From Williamsia sp. DF01-3 (lineage in GTDB: Bacteria > Actinomycetota > Actinomycetes > Mycobacteriales > Mycobacteriaceae), in the NCBI RefSeq assembly GCF_023051145.1, contig NZ_JALKFS010000002.1:1-64000 (forward strand): 64,000 nucleotides of DNA. Direction: 5' to 3'. Below the pieces are notes generated by a model. The model worked only from the letters and a program-made list of their open reading frames with translations, ran no database searches and had not been told where the DNA came from. The translations under genes were made by a program, and so were the position numbers. Positions 15,059 to 23,583 of the stretch are shown piece after piece. How positions within the stretch are numbered: position 1 is the stretch's first letter; the number at the start of each line of letters is the position of its first letter.

Positions 15059-16936
15059 TCATCCCTTCAAAAGACTCGGTTGCGGTACTTGGGTTTTGGC
15101 GTCAGCAGTGTGAGTGCTGCGGCCCAACGCCTTGCTCCACCACCGGCCGACAGCCGTGGCCGTGGCCTTCTTCGGCGGGCCGTAGACGGCGAGTGATTCT
15201 TTGATGAGCCCGGCGTAGGACTTGCTCATCCAGGGAACTGTTTTGGCGATGATCGCGGGGTTGCCGGCGGAGAACACCAGCGCCCGCCCGCGTGGCCACG
15301 AGGCCAGGTCGGAGACGTTGAACAGTCGTTCGCGGGCGATGTGAGTGCTGGTAGAGGTGGTGCCTTTGGACTTGGACACCGTGATGACCTCGCGGTCGTA
15401 ATCTCCGACCAGCTCGGATACGAAGTCGAGGAACTTCTTTTCGCTGACGTTGCCGCCGTAGACGTTGACATTGGCTGTGCTCCACAGCTTTTGCATCCCG
15501 TCTTCGCCCCACACCTCGGTCCCCTGTGACCAGCTTTGCAGGATGGTCATGATGTTGATGCCGCGAGACCCGTAGTGCGAGTAGAGGTCTGGCAACCGTT
15601 GCCACCGCACCACGTTGGCTGCCTCGTCCAGGGCGCACAGCATCGGAGTCGGTAGCCGCCCGCCCGGGTGGGCGGCGGCGATTTCCTCGGCGGCCTCGCA
15701 CGCAGCGACGGTCAACGCTGCAATCAGTGGGCCGGTCGAGCCGACACCCTCCTTGGACATGCAGTACAGGGTTTCCCCGCCCCGCACGAACTGGTGCAGG
15801 TCCAGGTGAGGGCGGGTATCGCCTGGCCAGGTGGTGATCCACTCCTTGACCCGGGTCGACCGCAGGCAGGCAGCCATTTTCAAGGCGGTACCGAAGATGC
15901 CGTCTTGCTGTTTGGGGGCCAGGTTCAGTCGAGCCGAGAGCGCCCCGGCCACGTACGGATACACCGGTTTGAGGATCTGTACTGCTTCGGCGCAGCGGTC
16001 ACGGCGGGTCAGCCGCTCGTAGACGACGGTGATCTGTTCACCGGCCAGCGCTGAGGCGAGCATCAGGTTGGCCAGCAGATCTTGGCCTTCGGGATCGAAG
16101 TACGGGTCCTTTTTGCTCGGAGCTCCGTCGCCGCTGGCGAATTGCTCGGCCAGCGATGCGGCCCGCTCCTCAGGGTCAGCGCCTTCGTATGCTTCTGTGC
16201 CGGTACGCGCCGAACCCGTGGGAACGATGTAGGACAACGGATTCCAGTAAAAGGTGGCCGGTTGTTGGGCAACCTGCTGGGGGTCGAACACCCACACCGC
16301 CCGGCCCATCCGTTCTCGCACCAGACGGGTGTGATCGAGGTTGCCGCGTTTGTTCTCCGTGGTCAGGACCGCCCCGGGCGCTTCACAGATCGCCGGAATG
16401 ATTCGGCTGGTCGACTTGCCCATACGCGTGCCCCACACGTCCACGCACGTCTCTTCGAACGACCCGAACAGCCGGGTCGACCCACGCAGCGTCGTCCCGA
16501 TCGGCACTCCCGGCGAGCAATGCGCATTGTTTTCACCGGTGGGCATCACTACTCCCAGTTCGGCCGCTTTGGCGCGGATCGCTGGTTCGGTTAGCGACTC
16601 AATGTCTTTGACCGTTCCCAGATACCGGGCAGCGGTGTCGACGCGTTTGAATTGACCGACCCGCAGATACCACCACCGCCAGGTCGCCCCCGCGCACGCG
16701 GTGAGGATCAGCACGATCACCACCGCCCAGACTGTCGCCGCGGTCGACCACACCAGGTCACCGCGAACCAGGTCCCCGGCCGCGGTGACCGGGTTCGCCG
16801 GCACCGTCTGCCCTCCGGCCAGCTGCAACGCCGCCCATCCGGTGGCCACCACTGCTGCCGCTGCTCCCAGGCCACCAAAGATCAGCGGCGCCTCAGAGCT
16901 TTTCGGATTCCGAATCTGTCCAGGACTGGTTGGCAT
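15059..16936 (-). CDS. VirD4/TraG-like type IV coupling protein
   Basis: 625 residues. Two N-terminal membrane segments (about 17-42 and 65-85) anchor a cytosolic ATPase. Walker A is GTRMGKST (about residue 170); Walker B is MLCALDEAAN; SYIV, WNPLSYIVPTG and the FxVSELVGDYDRE region are typical. It links the relaxosome and protein substrates to the secretion channel. It lies immediately after a 26-codon reading frame and before DUF4913. Confidence 0.88.
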   Translation of the reverse strand: MPTSPGQIRNPKSSEAPLIFGGLGAAAAVVATGWAALQLAGGQTVPANPVTAAGDLVRGDLVWSTAATVWAVVIVLILTACAGATWRWWYLRVGQFKRVDTAARYLGTVKDIESLTEPAIRAKAAELGVVMPTGENNAHCSPGVPIGTTLRGSTRLFGSFEETCVDVWGTRMGKSTSRIIPAICEAPGAVLTTENKRGNLDHTRLVRERMGRAVWVFDPQQVAQQPATFYWNPLSYIVPTGSARTGTEAYEGADPEERAASLAEQFASGDGAPSKKDPYFDPEGQDLLANLMLASALAGEQITVVYERLTRRDRCAEAVQILKPVYPYVAGALSARLNLAPKQQDGIFGTALKMAACLRSTRVKEWITTWPGDTRPHLDLHQFVRGGETLYCMSKEGVGSTGPLIAALTVAACEAAEEIAAAHPGGRLPTPMLCALDEAANVVRWQRLPDLYSHYGSRGINIMTILQSWSQGTEVWGEDGMQKLWSTANVNVYGGNVSEKKFLDFVSELVGDYDREVITVSKSKGTTSTSTHIARERLFNVSDLASWPRGRALVFSAGNPAIIAKTVPWMSKSYAGLIKESLAVYGPPKKATATAVGRWWSKALGRSTHTADAKTQVPQPSLLKG

Positions 16937-16937
16937 C

Positions 16938-17018
16938 TCACGCCCCCCAGATCCGGTGTCCGCCGGCGGCGGCGAGCTGTGCTGCGACTCGGGGTAGCCA
17001 GCCCCCAGGTGTGGTCAT
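16938..17018 (-). CDS. 26-codon leader peptide or microprotein
   Basis: ATG 17018 follows a near-ideal site AAGGAGA (8 bases). It encodes MTTPGGWLPRVAAQLAAAGG plus HRIWGA and ends one base before the coupling-protein ATG (TGA-G-ATG). It may be a functional microprotein with one amphipathic helix or a translational-coupling leader that feeds ribosomes to the coupling-protein gene, which has a poorer site of its own. Confidence 0.5.
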   Translation of the reverse strand: MTTPGGWLPRVAAQLAAAGGHRIWGA

Positions 17019-17118
17019 GGTGTCTTTCTCCTTGTGATTGTCGTCGGAGGTGCCTCGAACGTCGTTGGCGCATAGGCACTGTCGGAACGGCAGGGCGCTA
17101 ACGCGGTCGGTTGACCGG

Positions 17119-17586
17119 TCATGTCATCACCAGGCCGTTGACGATGACGCCGGTGGTGAGAAGCGATGACAGCGCCCACAGCGAGCCAGCGAGCGCCATC
17201 GCCAGGGCGGCGGAAGGTACTCGTCGCCAGCGGGCCGGATCGGTGTTCCATTGGCTGGTCATCCGGATCAGCACCAGCATCACTGTCACGATTGCTGCGA
17301 CGCTGCTGCCTACACAGGCGACCCACAGCGCCCAGGCCTGCACGCTGTCGATGTTCGACGGCAACTCGCGCACCGTCGCTCCCCCGCCCGCCCGCCACTG
17401 GTAGCCGGCCACACTCAGGTACAGCGGAATCGCGGCCGCAACCACGACTACCGCCGCCGCCTCTGTGAGCACCAGCGGCCGCCGATGCCGGCGCGTGAAC
17501 TGGTGCCACGCCACCCGCCGAGCCCGCCACGTGAGCGAGATGGCCGGGTTCCCGCCGGCGTCGCTGACTGCCTCGATGCTGGTCAC
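17119..17586 (-). CDS. Three-helix membrane protein of the transfer operon
   Basis: 155 residues from GTG 17586, overlapping the previous stop (GTGA). Membrane segments at about 35-56 (LVLTEAAAVVVVAAAIPLYL), 80-105 (AWALWVACVGSSVAAIVTVM) and 128-153. A loop holds YQWRAGGGATVRELPSN. Unknown channel or scaffold subunit; no named family was recognised. Confidence 0.6.
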   Translation of the reverse strand: MTSIEAVSDAGGNPAISLTWRARRVAWHQFTRRHRRPLVLTEAAAVVVVAAAIPLYLSVAGYQWRAGGGATVRELPSNIDSVQAWALWVACVGSSVAAIVTVMLVLIRMTSQWNTDPARWRRVPSAALAMALAGSLWALSSLLTTGVIVNGLVMT

Positions 17587-18239
17587 GACGCCACCTCTGT
17601 GGCGGTGACCAGGCTGTCGAGTTTGATCTCGCGCCAGGTGCGGTAGCCCGGTGCTCGGCACAGAGCGATCGCCGGGTTCTGGTCGGTGACCTCGATGGTC
17701 AGCGACACCCGGTGACGGCTGGCGGTGGCGGCCAACATGTCTGCGGAAAGTTCGTGGTGGCTGGTGTGCAGCACCAGGCGCACGGTGTCCAGGCCGGCCT
17801 TTTCGCGGGCTTTGCCGGCGAGGTAGATGGCTTTGTCGGCCGCGGAGCGTTCGGCCGAGAGTTCATCGCCAGGCCGGTAGACGATGTCCTTCTCGTGGAA
17901 CTGGCCGTACCAGGATTCGTGGTCGTTATCGGCGGCGCAGACGGCGTAGGTGGCTACTTCATCGTCACCGGCACAGAACAATTCGATGACCGGGGCGTCG
18001 GCTGCGGCAGCGGCGACGTCGGCGGCCTCGGCCGCGACAGTGTCTTCGCGCAGCTGGTCGTAGTCGATGTCGAGCTGTTTGCGGAGTTCGGTTTTGACTT
18101 TGGGCCACAAGCGTTTGGTGGCCACCCCGGCATCTTGTGCCCAGGCACGAATGTCGCGGTGGGTGGTCGCTGTGCGGAGCTGGTCGGCTCCGTCGGTCAC
18201 GGCTTGTTCGGCGGTGTCCCAGTCTTGGTCTTGTGTCAT
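17583..18239 (-). CDS. Cytosolic hypothetical protein (218 aa), transfer operon
   Basis: ATG 18239. The N-terminal helical part (THRDIRAWAQDAGVATKRLW; LRKQLDIDYDQLRED) precedes an alpha/beta domain (VIELFCAGDDEVATYAVCAA; DTVRLVLHTSHHELSADMLA). No signal peptide or P-loop is seen. Coupled by GTGA to the membrane protein downstream. Function unknown. Confidence 0.55.
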   Translation of the reverse strand: MTQDQDWDTAEQAVTDGADQLRTATTHRDIRAWAQDAGVATKRLWPKVKTELRKQLDIDYDQLREDTVAAEAADVAAAAADAPVIELFCAGDDEVATYAVCAADNDHESWYGQFHEKDIVYRPGDELSAERSAADKAIYLAGKAREKAGLDTVRLVLHTSHHELSADMLAATASRHRVSLTIEVTDQNPAIALCRAPGYRTWREIKLDSLVTATEVAS

Positions 18240-18274
18240 TGCGTGTCTCCTTCGAGGTTGTTTGCGGTGCAGGG

Positions 18275-18853
18275 TTATCCGGCGGTCACGGTGTAGGCGG
18301 TCAGTCGCCATCCACCGTCGGTGTGGGTGAGCGTGGCCTCGACTCGCATCGGGTTCAGCGGTGTGGTGTCGCCGTCGGCGTGGAGCACTTTTTGGCGCAC
18401 GGTGACCAGCCGGACAGCGGTGCTGGGGCTGTCGGGGATGTGGCCGGCGTCGACGTCGGCGGTGGCGGTGACCACGTCGCCGCTGCGGCGCCAGGACTCC
18501 CAGCGGGGATCGGGTCGGGCAACGGTGGCGGTCACGGTGGAGGAGGCCGCCGCTGCGAGCTCGCCGCCGAGCCATGGCGCGGCCCGGCGAACCCCTTCGC
18601 CCGAGCTGGGATCAGTGACCGGCTGCCAGGTGAACATCATCGACAGCGCTTGGGCCGCTACGACGTCGGGACCGGCAGTGGCCGGGTCGGGTGGGCCGGG
18701 CAGCTGGTGGCCGTGATCGTTGCCGGCCGACGGTCCGGGGCTGGGCTCGTCTGAGCCGTCGCCGCCGCATCCGGATAACACCACGGCCAGTGCCGCGAGC
18801 ACCGCCACGACCACGGTGACCGGTCGGCCCAGAATCGATTGCTTCTCAGACAT
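18275..18853 (-). CDS. Secreted lipoprotein, conjugation-associated
   Basis: 192 residues. The signal peptide VTVVVAVLAALAVVLSGCGG has lipobox LSGC (Cys about 29). The mature domain has a beta-rich C-terminus (RVEATLTHTDGGWRLTAYTV), reminiscent of the NTF2-like periplasmic domains of VirB8/TcpC-type channel proteins; this is weak inference. It overlaps the upstream lipoprotein gene by 8 bases. Confidence 0.65.
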   Translation of the reverse strand: MSEKQSILGRPVTVVVAVLAALAVVLSGCGGDGSDEPSPGPSAGNDHGHQLPGPPDPATAGPDVVAAQALSMMFTWQPVTDPSSGEGVRRAAPWLGGELAAAASSTVTATVARPDPRWESWRRSGDVVTATADVDAGHIPDSPSTAVRLVTVRQKVLHADGDTTPLNPMRVEATLTHTDGGWRLTAYTVTAG

Positions 18854-19346
18854 CCTGCGCCCCTGCAGGGTTGACAGTGATGTGCAGGTGGTCGAGGTGG
18901 TTGGCGGTCGGGCTGCCGCGGTCCTCCATCAACGCCGCTTTATAGACGTTGGTGGGGAACGGTTGGTAGTGCTGGCGCCACAGGGTGTAGCTGACCCGGT
19001 AGTCCGGGGCGTGGTCGCTGACCCAGACCGCGATGCGGTCGCCGAGCTCGCGTCCGGCCGGGGTGTCCCACCCCGGGACCATGACGTCCAGGGCCAGACC
19101 TTCCGCGTGCTCGGGGTACGGGTCATGCGGGCGCACACTGCTGAACTCGAGCGGGCCGAACACGGCGGTGAGGTCCTGGGCCAGCTCGACGACGGCGGGG
19201 TCACCGTTGATGATCTGAGTGCTGCTCGTCGGGGGTGCTGGCTCGCTCGAGGTAGCGGCGCAGCCACCGACCAGCAGTGCCGCACACATGCTGGCCGCGA
19301 CTGCGGTCGTGGCGGCGATCGGCCGCCTGGGGGCTCTGTGGGACAT
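18846..19346 (-). CDS. ARB_07466-like lipoprotein
   Basis: 166 residues with lipobox VGGC at about residue 29. The mature domain (RPHDPYPEHAEGLALDVMVP; YTLWRQHYQP; MEDRGSPTANHLDHLHITVN) is clearly homologous to a domain inside the neighbouring hydrolase (19362-21403), sharing WRQxY and MEDRGSPTxNHxDHxH. This HxxxxxxDxM...HxDHxH pattern is that of the ARB_07466-like, D-Ala-D-Ala carboxypeptidase-related fold, so a metal-dependent wall enzyme is possible. It looks like a tandem paralogue. Confidence 0.7.
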   Translation of the reverse strand: MSHRAPRRPIAATTAVAASMCAALLVGGCAATSSEPAPPTSSTQIINGDPAVVELAQDLTAVFGPLEFSSVRPHDPYPEHAEGLALDVMVPGWDTPAGRELGDRIAVWVSDHAPDYRVSYTLWRQHYQPFPTNVYKAALMEDRGSPTANHLDHLHITVNPAGAQDV

Positions 19347-19361
19347 AAGGTTCTCTCTCCT

Positions 19362-21403
19362 CTATCGGGTCGGGGTCGGTGCTGCGGGCGTGGTCGTCGA
19401 CGAGGTCGCGGGCGCAGCGAGTTGGGCTTCGTACTTGGGTTTGTTGGCCAGGATGATGTCGGCGTAGGGCCGGGTCTGGGTGATGTAATCGGCTCCGTCG
19501 GTGGGGAATCCGCGGTTGCGTTGCACCGCGCCTTCACCGGCGTTGTAGGCCGCGAGGTAGAGCGCTTCGCGGCCGCCGGGGGTGTCGTCGCTGACCGAGC
19601 CGTCTGCGATCCAGCCGTCGATGGTGGTCGCGATCGCGCACATGTAGCGGCCCTGGGCCATCACTCCGTCGCCGATGTCGTAGGGGTCGACCTTGCCGTT
19701 CCCGTCGTCGTCTTTGCCGTACGTAGGCCAGGTGCCCGGCATGAACTGTCCGGGCCCCATGGCCCCGTCCGGTGAGGTGGCCCGGGGATTGAACCCCGAT
19801 TCCTGGTGGCCTTGGGAGGCGAGGAAGGACGACGAGATCTGCGGGCACAGGGTGCCCGCTTTGCGGTACCACGGTTCGAACTCGGCGGGCACGGTGCCGG
19901 TGGCGAGGTTGTCTTCCCCGCCGCGGGTGCCCTTGGGTGTGCACTGGTCGCCGCGGCTGGATCCGGCGGAACCGCCTGCGGGTGCTTTGCCGAAATCGGT
20001 TCCCGGTGCTGGGAATCCGTGTCCGATGGTGGTGACGTGGACGTGGTCGAAGTGGTTTTGGGTGGGTGAGCCCCGGTCCTCCATCTGGTTTCCCTCGCCG
20101 GTGGCGGGGGTGTACTGCTGGCGCCAGATGGTGTATTCGACGGCGAAGAAGTCTTTGTTGTCGAGGATGTACTTGTTGATCGCGTCCCCGAGCGACTTGC
20201 CTTCGGCCGTCTCGTAGTTGGGGATCATGATGTCGGCGGCCCGGCCCGAGGGGTGATCGGGGTAGGCGTCGACCGGCCGCCAGCCGCCGATGGTTTGCAC
20301 CTGCGGGAACTTGAGCGCCACTGCCCGCGCCAGTCGGATGGTGTCGGTTTGCCAGTGCTCTTCGGATCCCTTGGCCGGGTCCATCGGCTTGTTCAGATCC
20401 CCGCCGCTGGTGTCGGGGGCGGCCACTGCTACCGGTGCAGGGGCTTGATTGTTGGGCGGGGCGGCTGGTGCTGCGGGCTGTCCGGCGGTAGCGAAGGTTC
20501 CTGCGGGCGCTGGTTTTTGTCGCGCACCGCGGCCTGGACGGAGGTGGTGGGCCAGGCGTCCCAGCCTTGGCCGGCCAGAACCGAGTTCGCGACCTCCATC
20601 TGCTGCTCTTTGGTGGCTTTGTCGGCGGTGGGGGCGTATTTGCCGCCGCCGAACCCGTTCCAGGTTTGTTCGGTGAACTGCAGACCGCCGAAGAATCCGT
20701 TGCCGGTGTTGATGGCCCAGTTGCCGCCCGATTCGTGCTGAGCGATCTTGTCCCAGTCCGCCACCGACACCACATCCGGCGCGGCCGGTGCACCAGCGCG
20801 TGGGGCGGGTTGGCCTGGTTCGACTGCTCCTGCGAGCCACGGCATGGGGTCAATGGCCGTTCCACCGAATCGGCCGCCGTCCCACACCTCGAAGTGCAGG
20901 TGCGCCCCGCCTGGCCCGGTGGGGTCGACCTCACCGTTCCATCCGACGTTCGAGATGTGCTGGCCGGCGGTGACCTTGTCTCCGACCTTGACCAGCAGGT
21001 CGTCGGGGAACATGTGGCCGTAGACGGTCGAGTAGACCTTGCCGCCGATGTTGTGGTCGAGCACGATCCACTGCCCGAAACCGCTGGCAGGACCGGATTG
21101 GTTCACCGTTCCGTCGGCGGCGGCGTAGATCGGTTGCCCGTCCTGGGAGCCGTAGTCCTGCCCTTGGTGCATGGTGCCGCCGCGCGGCCCGAACGGTGAG
21201 GTGAGTTGGTAGGTGCCCTGCTTCATCGGCTGGACCCGCGATCCGGGTGCCAGCGTGCCGGCTCCGGGGGTAGCGCTGGGGACGACGCAGTCAGATCCGC
21301 TGCCGGTGAAGGCGAGCATGATGATCATCGGTATGGCCACGACCAAGGCCGCGGCACCGGCCAGGAGCTTGCCGGCTCCTGCTGCGCTGTCCCCCTCCCC
21401 CAT
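19362..21403 (-). pseudogene. Multi-domain cell-wall hydrolase, frameshifted at 20514-20518
   Basis: One membrane segment, then an M23/LytM peptidase domain (HQGQDYGSQDG; AHLHFEVWD), an Rpf-like transglycosylase domain (AQHESGGNWAINTGNG) and frame loss in a run of five A (coding strand). The other frame resumes at PAPAGTFATAGQPAAP with an ARB_07466-like domain and an SLT domain (HQESGFNPRATSPDGAMGPG). There is no start or ribosome-binding site at the junction. One added A gives RDKKPAPAG and a 680-residue protein. It would open peptidoglycan for the transfer channel. Two separate proteins remain possible. Confidence 0.75.
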
Positions 21404-21406
21404 GGT

Positions 21407-21700
21407 TTAGTCGTCCACCCTGCCGGTCAGGTGCGCGGTCAGCTCGCGGTTCATTTCGGTGAGCGCGGCGATGGTGGCGTTGGCATCAGCAAGCCGCCGG
21501 TCGGTGAGGTGCTCGTGCGGGTCGACCCCGGCCCGGCGCATCCAGTTGCGCACTGAGTTGTCCGACACCCCGAACTGGTCGGCCACCAGCCGCACCGCCT
21601 CAGCCACTGAACTGCTATGCGGCAACAGCTTTTTGAGATTGTCGACGGCCAGGGCGCGGGTCTCGTCGGTGATCGCGCGGTAGCTCTGCCCCATGGTCAT
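21407..21700 (-). CDS. Helix-turn-helix protein (97 aa)
   Basis: SVAEAVRLVADQFGVSDNSV then RNWMRRAGVDP is a helix-turn-helix of the IS3 OrfA/transposase_8 type, followed by a short coiled coil (ANATIAALTEMNRELTAHL). No transposase partner or IS ends are nearby, so it is more likely a DNA-binding member of the transfer operon than an IS remnant. ATGA overlap with the VirB4-like gene. Confidence 0.65.
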   Translation of the reverse strand: MTMGQSYRAITDETRALAVDNLKKLLPHSSSVAEAVRLVADQFGVSDNSVRNWMRRAGVDPHEHLTDRRLADANATIAALTEMNRELTAHLTGRVDD

Positions 21701-23544
21701 TGGTCCTGCCCGCTCGCCGCGCCGGCTCGTCCCCAGCGGGTGTTGGTGTTGTGGACGCCTTTACCGCGCTCGGTGGCGGTGAAGGTGGTGCGAAACGGCA
21801 TGCCGATCTGTTCGTCGGAGGTGCCGTACTTGAGGAGGAAACAGCCCAGACCTTGGGGCTTTTGGCGTTCACCGCGTTTGATCTTGCGCAGCGTCGCCGG
21901 TGAGGGCGGGGGTGTGGAGGCCAGAGAGGTCAGCCACGCCTCTTCGGTGGTGGTGAACTTGGTGACCTGTTTGAGCAGGGCGATCTCGTCGGGGCCTACC
22001 GGGCCGATGATCTTCGCCGGTGCCCGCTCGATGAAGCCGCGGGCGTTGTTCACATCGGCGGCCGACTCGAACGCGCCGAGGTCCTTCATCGTGTGGGTGA
22101 TCATGATCAGCGCGGTGCCGATGGTCCGGTTCAGGCGGGTCAACGCGTTGACGCGATCGACCATCCCGGCGCCGGCTTGGAGCACCCGCCAGAGCTCGTC
22201 CATGACGACGAGGAAGTTGCGTCGTGGTGCCAGTCCGGCGTCGGCGAGGATGTGCGCGGCTTCGACCGCGCCGAACCCGTCTGACCAGCAAACCATCAAC
22301 GCTGCGGCGAGCAGCTTGCTGTCGGATTCTCCGATGCCAGACAGATCGACACAGATCGCGGGTGCGTCCAGGTCGATGGGCTGAGACGTTTGCGCGTTGA
22401 ACACGCGGCCGAAGTTGCCGTCGATCAGGGCGGTCAACGACTGGCGCAGCGCGCGGGTGATGTCGCGGTACTGCTCGACGGTGTCGGCGCCGACTTTGGG
22501 CCACAGCACGTTGCTGTTGCCGTCGATGACCGCGTGTAGATCCGACAGGATCGGCGGGCGGTCGGGGGTGAATCCGCCGCCGGCGGTGGAGTAGAGGTGT
22601 TCCAGGGCCACCCGCACTAGGGTTTCCTCGAAATCGCGGACCGGCATCGCCCGGACCAGCTGCACCAGCCCCATCACCATCTGCACCTGGCGGGCGCGGA
22701 CCTGCTCCCATACAGCGGTTTTCAGGGCGTGCAGGGTGGTGATGCGGTCCGGGTCGGTGGTGTCGAGGATCGCGGCGTCGAGGCGGCCGATGACCGATCC
22801 GAGGGCTCCGACGCCGAGCGGGTTGATGGTGCCGGATTCGTAGGACAGGTTGATGTGCTGGCCGCCGACGTGCGCGGTCAGGTCGGAGTACTCGCTTTTG
22901 GTGTCGCCCATGAACAGGGACGTGTGGTTTTGGGCCATCACGCCGGTGGACATGCGCCGCACCAGCGACGACTTGCCGAAACCGTTGAGCGCCAACACAA
23001 AAGTGATGGGTGCGTTGATCAACCCGGCGTCGTCGAACCAGACGATCGGATCGAAACCGACATCCTCGCCGGTGATGGCGTGCGCCCCCAGCGGGGTGCC
23101 GAGCATCGGTGCGGATGCGCCGATTGAGAACGGCCACAGGCCGGCGGCCTGGGTGGAGGTGGCCCGCCACTCCGGCATTCGGGCGATAGATCGCATCCGG
23201 CCACCGCCCCACCCGGAAAAGCCTCGACCTCCCGACGCGGGGATCGGCCGATCGAAACCACCAAACTCGGTGACTCGCTCGATCGAGAGCAGACGTGCGC
23301 GGATCTCACGGCGCAGCGCCGCACGTGCACGCCGCCCCTTCCAGCCTGGTTCGAGTGCCGCCTGGTTGAGCTCCTGCCAAGCTCGTTCGGTGCGGATCTT
23401 GACCCCACCGATCCGCACGAACGCCGGGGAGGTGTCTCTGGCGTCTGGGTCGATGTCGCTATCGGGGTCACGGTCTGCGGTCTGTATGCCCGGTCCGGAC
23501 TGGGCGGGAGCGTCGAGCGTGCTGTGGCGGCCGGTGAGGGTCAC
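21697..23544 (-). CDS. VirB4-like conjugation ATPase
   Basis: 615 residues. Walker A is ALNGFGKSSLVRR (about 190-202), Walker B is NFLVVMDELWR, plus FMGDTKSEYSDL and NRTIGTALIMITHTMKD, typical of VirB4/TraC. It powers assembly of and substrate movement through the secretion channel. It lacks the usual N-terminal half, which matches the split seen in actinobacteria where the upstream SCO6880-like protein supplies it. Confidence 0.85.
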   Translation of the reverse strand: MTLTGRHSTLDAPAQSGPGIQTADRDPDSDIDPDARDTSPAFVRIGGVKIRTERAWQELNQAALEPGWKGRRARAALRREIRARLLSIERVTEFGGFDRPIPASGGRGFSGWGGGRMRSIARMPEWRATSTQAAGLWPFSIGASAPMLGTPLGAHAITGEDVGFDPIVWFDDAGLINAPITFVLALNGFGKSSLVRRMSTGVMAQNHTSLFMGDTKSEYSDLTAHVGGQHINLSYESGTINPLGVGALGSVIGRLDAAILDTTDPDRITTLHALKTAVWEQVRARQVQMVMGLVQLVRAMPVRDFEETLVRVALEHLYSTAGGGFTPDRPPILSDLHAVIDGNSNVLWPKVGADTVEQYRDITRALRQSLTALIDGNFGRVFNAQTSQPIDLDAPAICVDLSGIGESDSKLLAAALMVCWSDGFGAVEAAHILADAGLAPRRNFLVVMDELWRVLQAGAGMVDRVNALTRLNRTIGTALIMITHTMKDLGAFESAADVNNARGFIERAPAKIIGPVGPDEIALLKQVTKFTTTEEAWLTSLASTPPPSPATLRKIKRGERQKPQGLGCFLLKYGTSDEQIGMPFRTTFTATERGKGVHNTNTRWGRAGAASGQDQ

Positions 23545-23583
23545 GTGGGTGGGCCTTTCTCAAGAATGCGGCAGAAAGCCTGG

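Noticed and set aside
20510-20525. Programmed -1 frameshift at C AAA AAC in the hydrolase gene
   Set aside because: The heptamer is not a good slippery site for the P-site tRNA, and six other genes have the same one-base deficit in A, T, G or C runs, so sequence error is simpler.
21407-21700. Insertion-sequence OrfA
   Set aside because: No OrfB transposase, terminal repeats or target duplication; the gene is coupled within the transfer operon.
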